Part shown: piece by piece, positions 1 through 13,150 of the stretch
Layout of the letters: each line of letters begins with the position of its first letter
Position numbering within the stretch: position 1 is the stretch's first letter
Source of the DNA: Desulfovibrio sp. X2
GTDB taxonomy: Bacteria > Desulfobacterota > Desulfovibrionia > Desulfovibrionales > Desulfovibrionaceae
DNA length: 64,000 bases
NCBI RefSeq assembly: GCF_000422205.1
Contig: NZ_ATHV01000022.1
Coordinates: 62,001-126,000 of the forward strand
Direction: 5' to 3'
Program-made: the position numbers and the translations under genes
Notes under the pieces: generated by a model
Told to the model about the DNA's origin: nothing
What the model saw: only the letters and a program-made list of their open reading frames with translations
The model's database searches: none

Positions 1-2010
<2,010 letters not shown>

Positions 2011-2011
2011 G

Positions 2012-2542
2012 ATGAACGGGAACCGCGTGCGCGAGCGCGCCTGGTGGCAACGCCTGCAGCGCAGGGCCAGGCTCCTCCGGCTTCAGGTCCTGCGCGTCAG
2101 GGCCGAGCCCGAGGTCGTGGCGAGGGGGGTGGCCTGCGGCATCTTCGCCGGTTGGCTGCCGGCGATTCCCCTTTTTCCTCTGCAGATCGTCACCGCGCTG
2201 GTCCTCTCCTTCCTCGTGCGCGGCAGCAAGATAGCGGCCTTCGCCGCCACCTGGATATCCAACCCCCTCAACTGGGTCGTCTTCTACCTCATCGACTTCA
2301 AGGTCGGCAGCCTCTTCTCGCCCTTCGGGGAACTGGACCTGAACGTCCGCTTCGACGACCTCCATGCGGCGGCCGTGCAGCTCGCCGACGTGAGCTGGAA
2401 GGGGCTGGTCGTGATGGGCATCGGCGGGACCATGATCGGCGTGCCCTGCGCCATCCTCTCCTACTTCGTCGCCCTGCCGCTGATCCGCGGCTACCGCAAG
2501 CGCAGGACCCTGCGCATCCTGCGCAAGAAGACCAGCGTGTGA
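2012..2542 (+). CDS. DUF2062 family membrane protein
   Basis: Small inner-membrane protein of 176 residues and unknown function. The N-terminus is strongly basic (residues 1-35, many Arg). It is followed by the DUF2062 signature around GIFAGWLPAIPLFPLQ, a second hydrophobic stretch with NPLNWVVFY, and a third near residues 130-155 (VVMGIGGTMIGVPCAILSYFVALPL). Three transmembrane segments are likely. The tail is basic again (YRKRRTLRILRKK). It begins immediately after the EF-G stop, so it is probably co-transcribed or translationally coupled. The family assignment is by recognised sequence pattern; the role is not known. Confidence 0.85.
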   Translation: MNGNRVRERAWWQRLQRRARLLRLQVLRVRAEPEVVARGVACGIFAGWLPAIPLFPLQIVTALVLSFLVRGSKIAAFAATWISNPLNWVVFYLIDFKVGSLFSPFGELDLNVRFDDLHAAAVQLADVSWKGLVVMGIGGTMIGVPCAILSYFVALPLIRGYRKRRTLRILRKKTSV

Positions 2543-2650
2543 GCGGAGTCCGGCCTCTTTTTCCGTCTCGCCTTGCCCTGACGCGCGGAGACGTCTACTA
2601 TGGGTAATGGAATTACCCAGGTGATCGACGGCCGCAAAAGGGAGGTGGCG

Positions 2651-4132
2651 ATGCAGAATTCTTTCTCGGTCCGGCTGGTGGTGGTGTCGAACCGCCTGCC
2701 CGTGTCCCTGGCGCGGGATGACAAGGGCTGGACGGTGAAGGCCGGGGCAGGGGGGTTGGTCACGGCACTGGCTCCGGTGCTCATGAACCGTGGCGGGCTT
2801 TGGATAGGCTGGGCCGGGGCAGCGGCGGACGCCGACCTGAAGAAGCTCCTCGGCGACTTCTCCCAGGACGCCGGATACGACCTGCACCCCGTGTTCCTGA
2901 GCCAGGAGGAGATCGGCGACTACTACCACGGCTTCTCGAACGAGATCATCTGGCCCCTGTTCCACGATTTTCAGGCGCGCTGCAACTTCAAGCCCGCCTA
3001 CTGGCGCAGCTATCTCGACGTGAACCTGCGTTTCGCCGAGGTCACGGCGCGCCACAGCCGCGACTCGGACTACATCTGGGTGCACGACTACCACCTCATG
3101 CACCTGGCCTTCATGCTGCGCAACATGGGCGTGGAGCGCAACTGCGGCTTCTTCCTGCACATTCCTTTTCCCTCCCCGGACATCTTCCTCAAGCTTCCCT
3201 GGAGGGACAAGATCATCCGGGCGCTTCTGGAGTACGATCTCGTCGGCTTCCAGACGCACCGTGACCGCCGCAACTTCGTGGAGTGCATGGAGGCGCTCGT
3301 TCCCGACGCGCGCCACAGCGGCCGGGGCAACATCGTCTCCATTTCCTGGAAGAACCGCACCATCCGGGCGGGCTCGTTTCCCATCAGCATCGACTTCAAC
3401 AGCTTCGCCTCCATGGCCGCGGCCAAGGACGTGGTCAAGTCCGCGGAGGAGATCCGTGAGGCCCTGCGGCACAGGAAGATCATCCTGGGCGTGGACCGCC
3501 TGGATTACACCAAGGGCATACCGGAGCGCCTGGAGTCCATCCGTCAGCTCTTCCTTTCCTACCCCGACCTGTGCGAGAAGCTGACCTTCGTGCAGATCGC
3601 CGTACCGAGCAGGGAGGTCATCCCGGAATATCTGGCCCTGAAGACGGAGATCGAGCAGCTCGTGGGCGAGATCAACGGCCAGTTCACCCGGCCCGGATGG
3701 ATTCCCATCCACTACCAGTACCGCAGCCTGCCGCGCCGCGAGCTGGTGGCCTACTACCGGGCCGCGGACATGGCCCTGGTCACGCCGCTGCGCGACGGCA
3801 TGAACCTCGTGGCCAAGGAATACTGTGCCGCCAACGTCACCCAGAGCGGCATGCTCTTTCTCTCCGAGTTCGCCGGGGCCGCCGCCCAGCTGCAGAAAGT
3901 CGGCGCCACCCTCGTCAATCCCCACGACGTCGAGGGCGTGGCCCGGGCGATCCAGCGGGGATTCTACCTGGACACGCGGGAGCGCCACTCGCGCATGGCC
4001 AAGCTCAGGGACTCGATTAGACGCAACAACATCTTCTGGTGGGTCGACTCCTTCCTGCAGGCCGCCTTCGCCCGGCAGCTCGACGACTTCCCGCAGGATA
4101 CGGTGGACTTTCGGACCAGCACCTATGAGTGA
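2651..4132 (+). CDS. otsA: Alpha,alpha-trehalose-phosphate synthase
   Basis: GT20 glycosyltransferase making trehalose 6-phosphate from a nucleotide-glucose and glucose 6-phosphate, for osmoprotection. ATG 2651 is chosen because GGAGG sits just upstream (2641-2645) and the protein then opens with the conserved RLVVVSNRLP. An ATG at 2600 would add an unsupported 17 residues. Family motifs: GGLVTAL (about residue 34), HDYHLMHL (about 145), GVDRLDYTKGIPERL (about 280), PLRDGMNLVAKEY (about 380) and LSEFAGAA. At 493 residues it is a single synthase domain without a fused phosphatase. No otsB is next to it, so the phosphatase must lie elsewhere or another route must finish trehalose. rsmA starts four bases after the stop. 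Confidence 0.93.
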   Translation: MQNSFSVRLVVVSNRLPVSLARDDKGWTVKAGAGGLVTALAPVLMNRGGLWIGWAGAAADADLKKLLGDFSQDAGYDLHPVFLSQEEIGDYYHGFSNEIIWPLFHDFQARCNFKPAYWRSYLDVNLRFAEVTARHSRDSDYIWVHDYHLMHLAFMLRNMGVERNCGFFLHIPFPSPDIFLKLPWRDKIIRALLEYDLVGFQTHRDRRNFVECMEALVPDARHSGRGNIVSISWKNRTIRAGSFPISIDFNSFASMAAAKDVVKSAEEIREALRHRKIILGVDRLDYTKGIPERLESIRQLFLSYPDLCEKLTFVQIAVPSREVIPEYLALKTEIEQLVGEINGQFTRPGWIPIHYQYRSLPRRELVAYYRAADMALVTPLRDGMNLVAKEYCAANVTQSGMLFLSEFAGAAAQLQKVGATLVNPHDVEGVARAIQRGFYLDTRERHSRMAKLRDSIRRNNIFWWVDSFLQAAFARQLDDFPQDTVDFRTSTYE

Positions 4133-4135
4133 TTC

Positions 4136-4975
4136 ATGACCGACTCCCCCTCCCGGCCCGAATACGCGCGGGCCAAGCGCAGCCTGGGCCAGAACTTCCT
4201 CGTGGACACGAACATGGCCCGGCGCATCGTCGCGTCCGCCGGTCCGTTCGACGGGGCCGACGCACCTGCGGTGCTCGAGATAGGCCCCGGCCACGGCGCG
4301 CTCACCGGGCTTCTCCTCGAGGCCGGGGCGGAGCGGGTCATGGTACTCGAGAAGGACCGCGAGCTCGCCCGAGCGCTCAAGGCGCGCCTGCCCCGGGTCG
4401 GCGTGATCATGGGAGACGGCCTCACCTTCGGCTGGGAAGGGCTCTCCGGCCTGCCGGGCCTGCGTCTCATCGGCAATCTGCCCTACAACGTGGCCTCGCC
4501 CATGCTCTGGGAGATCGTCTCCCGGGCCAGGGGGTGGAGCAGGGCGGTCTTCATGGTCCAGTACGAGGTCGGCAGGCGCATCGTGGCCCGACCGGGCTGC
4601 GGGGAATACGGCGCCCTGTCCGTCTGGCTGCAGGCCTTCTCCACGCCGAGGCTTCTTTTCAAGGTCCCGCCGCATGTTTTTCGGCCGCAGCCGAAAATAG
4701 ATTCTGCGGTACTCGAGTTCGTGCCGCGGCCGCCGGAAGAGTGGCCCGCATCTCCGAAAAGTCTCGCGAACATCCTTTCGTTGTGCTTCCAGAAACGACG
4801 TAAGCAGTTGAAATCAATACTTAAAAAATACTTCGACGATGCCCTGGCGAGCGACTTCGAGGCCCGGGGGATATCCCCTCAAGCGCGCCCCGAAGAGCTT
4901 GCGACACACCAGTTTGTCTGGCTAGGTGAGCGCATTTTCTCGCATTTCCTCCTTGACTTGGTCGAAAAAATTTAG
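4136..4975 (+). CDS. rsmA: 16S rRNA (adenine1518-N6/adenine1519-N6)-dimethyltransferase
   Basis: KsgA/RsmA dimethylates two adjacent adenines in the helix 45 loop of 16S rRNA, a late 30S assembly step using S-adenosylmethionine. Visible motifs: LGQNFLVD near residue 17, the SAM loop VLEIGPGHGALT near 46, acidic VLEKDRELA, and the catalytic NLPYNVASP near 116. The C-terminal helical domain contains FRPQPKIDSAVL. Length of 279 residues is typical. It follows otsA by three bases, so it probably shares that transcript. Confidence 0.96.
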   Translation: MTDSPSRPEYARAKRSLGQNFLVDTNMARRIVASAGPFDGADAPAVLEIGPGHGALTGLLLEAGAERVMVLEKDRELARALKARLPRVGVIMGDGLTFGWEGLSGLPGLRLIGNLPYNVASPMLWEIVSRARGWSRAVFMVQYEVGRRIVARPGCGEYGALSVWLQAFSTPRLLFKVPPHVFRPQPKIDSAVLEFVPRPPEEWPASPKSLANILSLCFQKRRKQLKSILKKYFDDALASDFEARGISPQARPEELATHQFVWLGERIFSHFLLDLVEKI

Positions 4976-5224
4976 TCTAGCAGCGGCAAATGGTGTCGGA
5001 AGCCGCATGAAAAGTGATTTTCCGGCCCATCCGCTATGGACACGCAATCGCCTTTTGGCTAACGTGCCCAGGCAACGGCAAGGAACGACGGGCGTTCCAA
5101 GCCATCCCTTCGGGGGGGACGAAGGGAATATGGCCGAATCCATATACTGGGTCGGCTGCTTAAATTTCGGTCCCGAACGGGACGTGGGTGTGAGACACTT
5201 TTAGGCAAAAAAAGGAGAGGAGAG
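4976..5224 (+). promoter_or_regulatory. Upstream region of HU with two inverted repeats
   Basis: Non-coding leader between rsmA and HU. It holds a 7-bp inverted repeat, CCCTTCG (5106-5112) and CGAAGGG (5120-5126), around a G-rich spacer. A second repeat is GTCCCG (5170-5175) and CGGGAC (5178-5183). A TATACT at 5143-5148 resembles a -10 box but has no good -35 at the right distance. The ribosome site AAAGGAGAGGAG lies just before the HU start. Which element drives transcription is inferred only. Confidence 0.4.
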
Positions 5225-5497
5225 ATGACGAAGGCTGAACTGGTTGCCAAGATCGCGGACAAGGCTTCCACCACCAAGGCGAATGCCGAGCGCGCCCTGA
5301 ACTCTTTTCTGGAGGCCGTCGAGGCCACGCTGGTCAAAGAGGGCAAGCTGACCCTGACCGGTTTCGGCACGTTTGTCGTTGAGGAGCGCAAGGCCCGCAC
5401 CGGCCGCAACCCCCGCACCGGCAAGGCCATCACCATCCCCGCGACCAAGGTCGTGAAGTTCCGCCCGGGCAAGCTCCTGAAGGACGCCGTGAAGTAG
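5225..5497 (+). CDS. hup: HU-family DNA-binding protein
   Basis: Nucleoid protein that bends DNA as a dimer. The 90 residues match the family length. The N-terminal helical dimerisation part opens MTKAELVAKIA. The signature GFGTFVVEERKARTGRNP is near residue 46, with the intercalating arm tip GRNPRTGK near 59-66, and the end is VVKFRPGKLLKDAV. The start has a strong purine-rich ribosome site (AAAGGAGAGGAG). It stops with two TAG codons in a row (5495-5500). No terminator lies between it and the next small gene, so the two are likely one transcript ending at the hairpin at 5734. Confidence 0.96.
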   Translation: MTKAELVAKIADKASTTKANAERALNSFLEAVEATLVKEGKLTLTGFGTFVVEERKARTGRNPRTGKAITIPATKVVKFRPGKLLKDAVK

Positions 5498-5525
5498 TAG
5501 TCGTCAACGCATTTCGGAGGCTTAC

Positions 5526-5714
5526 ATGATTCCCGGCGAAACTATCCACAGCCCCCTCCCTTGGGACCTTCCGTGGTGGAGCCCCGACCATTTCGTCTTC
5601 TTCGGGGTCCTCTATGCGGTTCTGGCCATCGTCGGTACGGGGCTGGGGCTGGTCGTCCTGAAAAGTCTGTGGGACACCATGCACCCGCACGACAACGGCG
5701 GCCACCACTCGTAG
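5526..5714 (+). CDS. Small single-pass membrane protein, unknown function
   Basis: I do not recognise a family. The 62-residue protein has a convincing ribosome site (CGGAGG, seven bases before the ATG). The N-terminus is rich in Trp and Pro (PLPWDLPWWSPDH). One transmembrane helix runs over about residues 22-45 (FVFFGVLYAVLAIVGTGLGLVVL), and the tail is short and His-rich (MHPHDNGGHHS). It sits 28 bases after HU and directly before a strong terminator, which supports a real gene in an HU operon. The His tail could bind metal, but that is a guess. Confidence 0.75.
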   Translation: MIPGETIHSPLPWDLPWWSPDHFVFFGVLYAVLAIVGTGLGLVVLKSLWDTMHPHDNGGHHS

Positions 5715-5733
5715 TTGTTTTTTTGTATTTCCA

Positions 5734-5768
5734 GGCGACCCGCGGCAACGCGGGTCGCCTTTTTTTTG
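5734..5768 (+). terminator. Intrinsic terminator of the HU operon
   Basis: Perfect 11-bp stem GGCGACCCGCG (5734-5744) and CGCGGGTCGCC (5749-5759) with a GCAA tetraloop, followed by eight T residues. It closes the HU and small membrane protein unit. Confidence 0.95.
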
Positions 5769-5870
5769 TTCCCTGTGCGCAAAAAAGCCCTTGCCATGAA
5801 GCGGCATGCGGGTTAGTTAGTTCGTCTTTCCCCGTCAGGGGAGATAGAATACGAGGAGGGGGTGATCCCT

Positions 5871-6071
5871 TTGCCCGGAGTCATTCTCGACGATAGCGAC
5901 AACTTCGACATCGCTCTTCGCCGCTTCAAGAAGCAGATCGAAAAGGCGGGCGTGCTGTCCGAGCTCAAGAAGCGTCAGCACTACGAAAAGCCCAGCGTGC
6001 AGCGCAAGAAGAAGAAGGCCGCTGCCCGCAAGCGTCTGCTCAAGAAGATGCGCAAGATGAACATGCAGTAA
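5871..6071 (+). CDS. rpsU: 30S ribosomal protein S21
   Basis: Small basic subunit protein needed for translation initiation complexes. TTG 5871 is preferred. It gives [20 protein letters not shown], the normal S21 opening, and the bases just before it (5856-5867) match the extended anti-Shine-Dalgarno complement ending GGTGATC. The GTG at 5862 lies inside that element. The core carries [15 protein letters not shown], and the C-terminal half is a run of Lys and Arg ([18 protein letters not shown]). Length is 66 residues. It heads the operon rpsU-yqeY-mutS2-dnaG-rpoD. Confidence 0.95.
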   Translation: MPGVILDDSDNFDIALRRFKKQIEKAGVLSELKKRQHYEKPSVQRKKKKAAARKRLLKKMRKMNMQ

Positions 6072-6075
6072 AGCC

Positions 6076-6519
6076 ATGAGTCTGCAGCAGACCATAGAAT
6101 CCGACTTCATCACGGCCTACAAGGCCAGGCAGGAAATCAGGGTGGCCGTCTTGAGGATGCTCAAGACGGCCCTCAAGAACCGTCAGGTGGAGCTTTTGCG
6201 CGAGCTGGGCGACGCGGACGTCCTCGACGTCATCGCCAAGCAGGCCAAGCAGCGCAAGGAGTCCATCGAGCAGTTCGACGCCGCAGGCCGCAAGGACCTT
6301 GCTGACCGGGAGCGCGCCGAACTCGAATTTCTCGAAGCCTATCTGCCCCGGCAGCTCTCCGACGAGGAGCTCGCCGCGGCCGTCGATGCCGCCGTCGCCG
6401 AAGTTGGTGCCTCCGGCATGAAGGACATGGGTGCCGTCATGAAGGCGCTCATGGCTGCCCATAAGGGCCAGTTCGACGGCGCCAAGGCCAGCGCCGCCGT
6501 CCGCTCCAAGCTCTCCTGA
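6076..6519 (+). CDS. yqeY: GatB/YqeY domain protein
   Basis: 147-residue, largely helical protein of the YqeY family, related to the C-terminal tRNA-binding tail of the amidotransferase subunit GatB. It opens MSLQQTIESDFITAYKARQE, with the family feature RVAVLRMLKTALKNRQVE near residue 24 and EAYLPRQLSDEEL near 88. The end holds the helix GAVMKALMAAHKGQFDGAKASAAVRSKL. The gene between S21 and dnaG/rpoD is a common arrangement in bacteria. The biochemical role is unproven; tRNA binding is the usual suggestion. It starts four bases after rpsU. Confidence 0.9.
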   Translation: MSLQQTIESDFITAYKARQEIRVAVLRMLKTALKNRQVELLRELGDADVLDVIAKQAKQRKESIEQFDAAGRKDLADRERAELEFLEAYLPRQLSDEELAAAVDAAVAEVGASGMKDMGAVMKALMAAHKGQFDGAKASAAVRSKLS

Positions 6520-6548
6520 TAGCGGCCCGGCCGCCGCATCGCCGTTCC

Positions 6549-8849
6549 ATGGAACGCCGTACTTTTCACCTGCTCGAATTCCCCAAAGTGCTTGCCGCGC
6601 TGGCGAGCCATGCCGTGTCCGACGACGGACGGGAGCGTTGTCTCGCAACCGTACCCATCGAGGACGACGGCGAGCTCGCGCTGGTCACTGCGCGCACGGC
6701 CGAAGTCCAGGCCTGGCAGGCCGAGAGCGGCTATGCACTGCCCGGCTGGCCGAGCCTCTCGGGGCTCTTCGGCTTCGTCGCCGGGCCCCATGCCGTGCTC
6801 GACCAGGACGCCCTGGTCGCCGTGCGCGACGTTCTCTCCGCCGCCATGTCCCTGCGCCAGGCGCTCTCCGGTTTCGTCTCGCGCGGCTGGGACGCGCTCT
6901 TCGATCTCGTGCACGGCGCTGCCTACCCCGAGACCCTGGCCGCCGGGCTCAAGCGCTGCCTGGATCCGGACGGCAGGCTCAAGGACGAGAGCTCTCCCGA
7001 ACTCTTCTCCGTGCGCTCGGAGATCCGCTCCATCAACCAGACCTGCACCAAGAAGGTGAAGGATTTCCTCCAGAAGGAGGGGCTCGCCCCCTACCTGCAG
7101 GAGGACTACATCACCATCTCCTCCGACCGCTTCGTGGTGCCGCTCAAGACCAGCTTCAAGAACCGCTTCCCGGGCATCATCCACGACTATTCCCAGACCG
7201 GGGAGACCTGCTATTTCGAGCCCATGTTCCTGGTGGACGTGAACAACCGCCTGCAGGAGCTGCGCTACGAGGAGCGAGAAGAGGAACGCAAGGTCCTGGC
7301 CCTGCTGACTGGCTACGTGCGCCAGGAGCTCGCGCAGCTCCGGGCCACGGTCGAGCTCCTCGCGGAGGTCGACTGCCTCCTGGCCAAGGCGGCCCTGGCC
7401 TCGGCGCTCGACGCCCATCCGCTGCTTCCTGCCCACGGTTCGATCCTGCGCCTGCTCGACGCGCGCCATCCGCTCCTGGCCCTGTCCGCCGGAAAGGACG
7501 TCCAGGCCCAGGACATCGCCCTGCAGGACGAGCAGCTCGCGCTCATCGTCAGCGGCGGCAACGCGGGCGGCAAGACCGTCTGCCTGAAGACGCTCGGACT
7601 CATCGCGCTCATGGCCCATTCCGGCCTGCCCGTGCCCGCGGCCGAGGGATCGAGCCTGCCGCGCTACGCCAAGATATTCGCCTTCCTCGGAGACGAGCAG
7701 AGCCTCGAGGAGCACCTTTCCACTTTCTCGGCCCAGATCCGGTCGCTCACGCGTGTCTGGGACCAGATGGACGCGGAGACCCTGGTCATCCTCGACGAGT
7801 TCGGCGCGGGCACCGACCCCGCGCAGGGCGCCGCCCTGGCCCAGGCCGTGGTGGACAGCCTCATGGAGCACGGCGCCATGTGCGTCTGCGCCACGCATTT
7901 CCCCGGCCTCAAGGCCTACGGCCTGAGCAACCCCCGGGTCCGCTCCGCCTCCGTGCTCTTCGATCCGGCCACCAAGCGGCCGCTCTTCAAGCTGGCCTAC
8001 GATCAGGTGGGCGCCTCCATCGCCTTGGACGTGGCCCGCGAGCACGGCCTGCCCGAGGAGATCCTGCGCCGCGCCGAGCAGAACCTGCTGCTCGAGGGCG
8101 GTGACAACGCCCGCATCCTGAACCGGCTGAACGAGCTGGCCGTTGACCGGGAAAAGGAGCTTTCGGAACTCCGCGTGGAGCAGAGGAAGCTCAAGGAGAA
8201 GCGCGTCCGCCTGCAGGAACGCTACGAACAGGAGCAGACCAAGGCCATGGAGCGGCTCACTGCCGCCTCGCAGGAGATCGTCCGCGCCTGGCGCGAGGGC
8301 AAGATCGAGCGCAAGAAGGCCCTGGCCGACCTGGCCGCCAAGCGCGACGCCCTGGCCGCCGAGATGCGGCCCGCTCCGGAGCCGGAGACCGCCCTGACCC
8401 TGGACAGCCTTGCCATCGGAGAGAGGGTGCGTTATCTGCCCTGGGATAAGCTGGGCACGGTGCAGGACAAGGACCTCAAACGCCGCCAGGCCAAGGTCGA
8501 CATCGGCGGCGTCTCCCTCTGGGTGGAGGCTCACGATCTCGGCAGATCCGCTCCCTTGCAGACGGCATCCCCGAAGCCACGCGTCACCGTCCAGGCTGGC
8601 GCGGGCGACCACTTTTCCCTCGACATCCGCGGCTTCCGCGCGGACGCCGCGCTGTCCGAACTGGCGCGTTTTCTCGACCAGGCCCTCCTCAAGGGGCTTT
8701 CCCGGGCTGAAATCATCCACGGCAAGGGCAGCGGCGCGCTCCGGCGCGAGGTGCACGCCTTTCTCAAGGACTTTCCGCCCGTGACGCATTTTTTCCTGGC
8801 TTCCGAAGAGGAGGGCGGCGACGGCAAGACCATCGTCGAGTTCGCATGA
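6549..8849 (+). CDS. mutS2: MutS2 family ATPase/endonuclease
   Basis: MutS2 homologues act in recombination control or ribosome rescue rather than mismatch repair. The 766 residues show the family order. N-terminal core and clamp helices cover residues 1-300. The MutS ATPase has Walker A GGNAGGKT near 335, Walker B LVILDEFGAGTDP near 411 and the ABC-like THFPGLK. A long Lys/Glu/Arg coiled coil covers about 530-600. A C-terminal Smr nuclease domain follows, with LDIRGFR near 694 and HGKGSGALRREV near 720. The N-terminal MutS1 mismatch-recognition domain is absent, as expected. It lies inside the rpsU-rpoD operon, 29 bases after yqeY. Confidence 0.95.
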   Translation: MERRTFHLLEFPKVLAALASHAVSDDGRERCLATVPIEDDGELALVTARTAEVQAWQAESGYALPGWPSLSGLFGFVAGPHAVLDQDALVAVRDVLSAAMSLRQALSGFVSRGWDALFDLVHGAAYPETLAAGLKRCLDPDGRLKDESSPELFSVRSEIRSINQTCTKKVKDFLQKEGLAPYLQEDYITISSDRFVVPLKTSFKNRFPGIIHDYSQTGETCYFEPMFLVDVNNRLQELRYEEREEERKVLALLTGYVRQELAQLRATVELLAEVDCLLAKAALASALDAHPLLPAHGSILRLLDARHPLLALSAGKDVQAQDIALQDEQLALIVSGGNAGGKTVCLKTLGLIALMAHSGLPVPAAEGSSLPRYAKIFAFLGDEQSLEEHLSTFSAQIRSLTRVWDQMDAETLVILDEFGAGTDPAQGAALAQAVVDSLMEHGAMCVCATHFPGLKAYGLSNPRVRSASVLFDPATKRPLFKLAYDQVGASIALDVAREHGLPEEILRRAEQNLLLEGGDNARILNRLNELAVDREKELSELRVEQRKLKEKRVRLQERYEQEQTKAMERLTAASQEIVRAWREGKIERKKALADLAAKRDALAAEMRPAPEPETALTLDSLAIGERVRYLPWDKLGTVQDKDLKRRQAKVDIGGVSLWVEAHDLGRSAPLQTASPKPRVTVQAGAGDHFSLDIRGFRADAALSELARFLDQALLKGLSRAEIIHGKGSGALRREVHAFLKDFPPVTHFFLASEEEGGDGKTIVEFA

Positions 8850-8911
8850 GGCCTTGCCAACGGCCTGACAGGCATTAAGTATCTCCCCGCGCGGGAGAAC
8901 GGCAGGATACA

Positions 8912-10652
8912 ATGGGCTACGACTCCGGAGTCATCCAGGAACTCAAGTCCCGTCTCGATCTGGTGGAGATCGTGCGGCGCTACGTCGAGCTCAGGCCGTC
9001 GTCGGGCGGCAGGTTCATGGGACCGTGTCCGTTCCACCAGGAGACCAAGGGGTCCTTTTCCGTGAACCAGGACCTCGGTTTCTACTATTGTTTCGGCTGT
9101 CAGGCCACGGGCGACGTCATCGACTTCTACGGCCGCATCAACGGCCTGGAGTTCCGCGACGCGATCGAGGCGCTGGCGGCCGAGGCCGGCATAGAGCTGC
9201 GCGGCCTGGCGCCCGATCCGCAGGCCGACGCGCGCAAGAAGCTGAAGTCCGCCTGCCTGGACATGCACCGCCAGGCCCAGGAGTATTATCGCTCCGTGAT
9301 CAACCGGGCGGTGGGCAAGGGAGTGCGCGACTATCTGGCGCGCCGCGAGGCCGCGCCCGAGATGGTGGACGGCTTCGGCCTCGGCGCGGCCACGGACGAC
9401 TGGGAGGGACTGAAGAGGCACCTCGCGGCCAAGGGCTATTCGGCCGAGCAGGGCGTGGCCGCCGGGCTGCTGTCCAAGAACGACTCCGGCCGCATGTACG
9501 ACCGCTTTCGCGGCCGTCTGATCTTTCCCATCCAGGACCTCTCGGGCAAGGTCATCGCCTTCGGCGGACGCGTCGTGGGCGACGGCGAGCCCAAGTACCT
9601 GAACAGCTCGGACTCGCCCATCTACAAGAAGGGCGAGCACCTGTACGGCCTGTTCCAGGCCCGGCCGTTCATGGCCCGCTCGCGTCGCGCGCTGCTCACC
9701 GAGGGTTACATGGACGTGCTGAGCCTGCACCAGTTCGGCTTCCAGGACGCCGTGGGCGTGCTCGGCACGGCGCTCACGCCCGAGCAGGTGAAGAGGCTCG
9801 CGGGGTTCTGCAAACGCGTCGATCTGGTCTTCGACGGCGACAACGCGGGCCGCAAGGCGGCGCTCCGCAGCGCCGAGATGATCCTCTCCCAGGGGCTGGC
9901 CTGCGGCGTCGTCCTGCTGCCCGACGGCCTGGACGTGGACGAGCTCCTGAAGGCCAGAGGCAGGACGGGGTTCGAGGAATGCCTGGCCGCGGCCAAGGCC
10001 GGGCTGGACTTCTGCCTGGACGAGATCAGGACCACGGGCTCCGCGCGCGAGGTCATGGAGTGGGCCAAGGGATTTCTGGAAGGCCTTCGCGAACGCGACT
10101 GGCTGGCCTGGTATCTGCCGCGTGTGGCCGACGGCCTCGGTCTGGACGAGGCCGTGCTGCGGCGCGGCACATGGACGGTGGTCAAGGGGGAGGGCAGGTC
10201 CCAGGCCCCGGCGGCACCGAAAACGGCCCGGGCGCTGGACGACAGCGCCGCGGACAAACGTCTTTTGTCCTTTCTCCTGCTCCACCCGCAATGCTGGGGG
10301 GAGTTCGAGGAGAACGACTACGGCCTGGCGCTCGAATCGGAGTGGGGCCGCTGTTTCTGGGAGAAGATCGGCTCGTGTGGGGAAACAGGCCTCGGCGCCG
10401 TGTTCCACCTCCTCGATGAGGACGAGAAGCTTTTCGTCGCCCAGAACAGCGACCAGCCCCGGTACGAGGGCGAGGATTTTGAAATGGCCTGGCGCGAGAT
10501 CAGCCGGGGAGTGCGCAACACCATCTGCCACAAGCGTCGTCTGAGCCTGCAGGAAGCCCTGCGCGAGGCGAGGCGGCGCGGCGACGGTGCCGAGGAGTTG
10601 CGTCTGACCCAGGCGCTCAACGACGCCGTGAATGACATGTGCGGGAGGCTCA

Positions 10653-10666
<14 letters not shown>
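8912..10666 (+). CDS. dnaG: DNA primase
   Basis: Synthesises RNA primers at the replication fork. The N-terminal zinc ribbon shows CPFH near residue 39 and CFGC near 60. The RNA polymerase domain and Toprim fold follow, with the acidic motifs TEGYMDVLS near 264 and DGDNAGRKA near 308. The C-terminal helicase-interacting part (about 430-584) is less conserved. 584 residues is normal. The last 14 bases overlap the start of rpoD, so the two are likely translationally coupled. The ribosome site for rpoD lies inside dnaG. Confidence 0.96.
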
Positions 10667-12433
<1,767 letters not shown>

Positions 12434-12434
<1 letters not shown>

Positions 12435-13150
12435 TGCCTCGGATGCGTGCGCCGCGCCCCGGGCACGGAGACCATCGAGACAAGCGAAAGGCGGCCCTGG
12501 GCCGCCTTTTCGCTTTGGGGCTCTGCCTGTGCCTCTGTGCGGCCCTGTGGGGCGTGCAGGCGTGTGCCGAGACGGTGCGCGTCCGCTTCGTGGCCGATGG
12601 AGACACCTTCGTGGCCGCGGACGGGCGCGTGGTCCGGCTGGCGGGCATCGACGCCCCGGAGACGGGCAAGCACGGCGCGCCTTCCCAGGCCTTTGCCGAG
12701 GCGGCTGCCGAACGATTGCGGGGGCTGGTCCTCGGCAGGGCTGTGGAAATCACCCTTGCCGGAGACGGCCGCGACCGTCACGGACGGCTTCTGGCGCTGG
12801 TCCGGCTGCCTGACGGACAACTCGCGCAGGAACTTCTCGTGCGCGAGGGGCTGGCCGTGGTTTATCCACACCCCGACAACGATCCGGCCTCCGTTTTCCG
12901 CCTGCTTCGGCTGCAGCGCGAGGCCATTCGGGAGGGCAGGGGGCTCTGGCCGAGCGTGCTCGACGCGCCCGCGAACGGCGGCAGATGGGGCGGGAATCGG
13001 GAGAGCCGGAGATTTGGCCCGCCGGACTGTCCGTTCGTGCGTCAGACCGCGAAAAAGAGGCGAATCGCTTTCAAAAGCTTGCGGGAGGCGTTTTGGGAGG
13101 GATATGCACCCTACCGCGAATGCCGTTCGCCGTTTAACCTGCAAAATTGA
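12434..13150 (+). CDS. Secreted thermonuclease-like (SNase) protein
   Basis: Staphylococcal-nuclease fold, presumably a Ca-dependent phosphodiesterase acting outside the cytoplasm. The N-terminus has a basic stretch and a hydrophobic Cys/Leu-rich segment (LFALGLCLCLCAALW) ending near VQACAE, consistent with a signal peptide. Catalytic-type motifs: VADGDTF near residue 52, RLAGIDAPE near 74 and GRDRHGRLLA near 115. The C-terminal 50 residues are basic and not part of the nuclease core. The start at 12434 overlaps the rpoD stop. The basic N-region before the signal segment is unusually long, so the true start could be later, although no ATG is available there. A terminator-like hairpin lies in its first codons. 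Confidence 0.85.
12487..12515 (+). terminator. Terminator-like hairpin after rpoD, inside the nuclease ORF
   Basis: AAAGGCGGC (12487-12495) pairs with GCCGCCTTT (12501-12509) around CCTGG, followed by a TCGCTTT tail. It looks like the rpoD terminator, but it lies within the 5' codons of the nuclease gene if that gene starts at 12434. Strength is uncertain because the T tract is interrupted. Confidence 0.55.

Noticed and set aside
6339-8912. Minus-strand frame of 857 codons opposite mutS2
   Set aside because: Codon-mirrored shadow; mutS2 on the plus strand explains the region fully.
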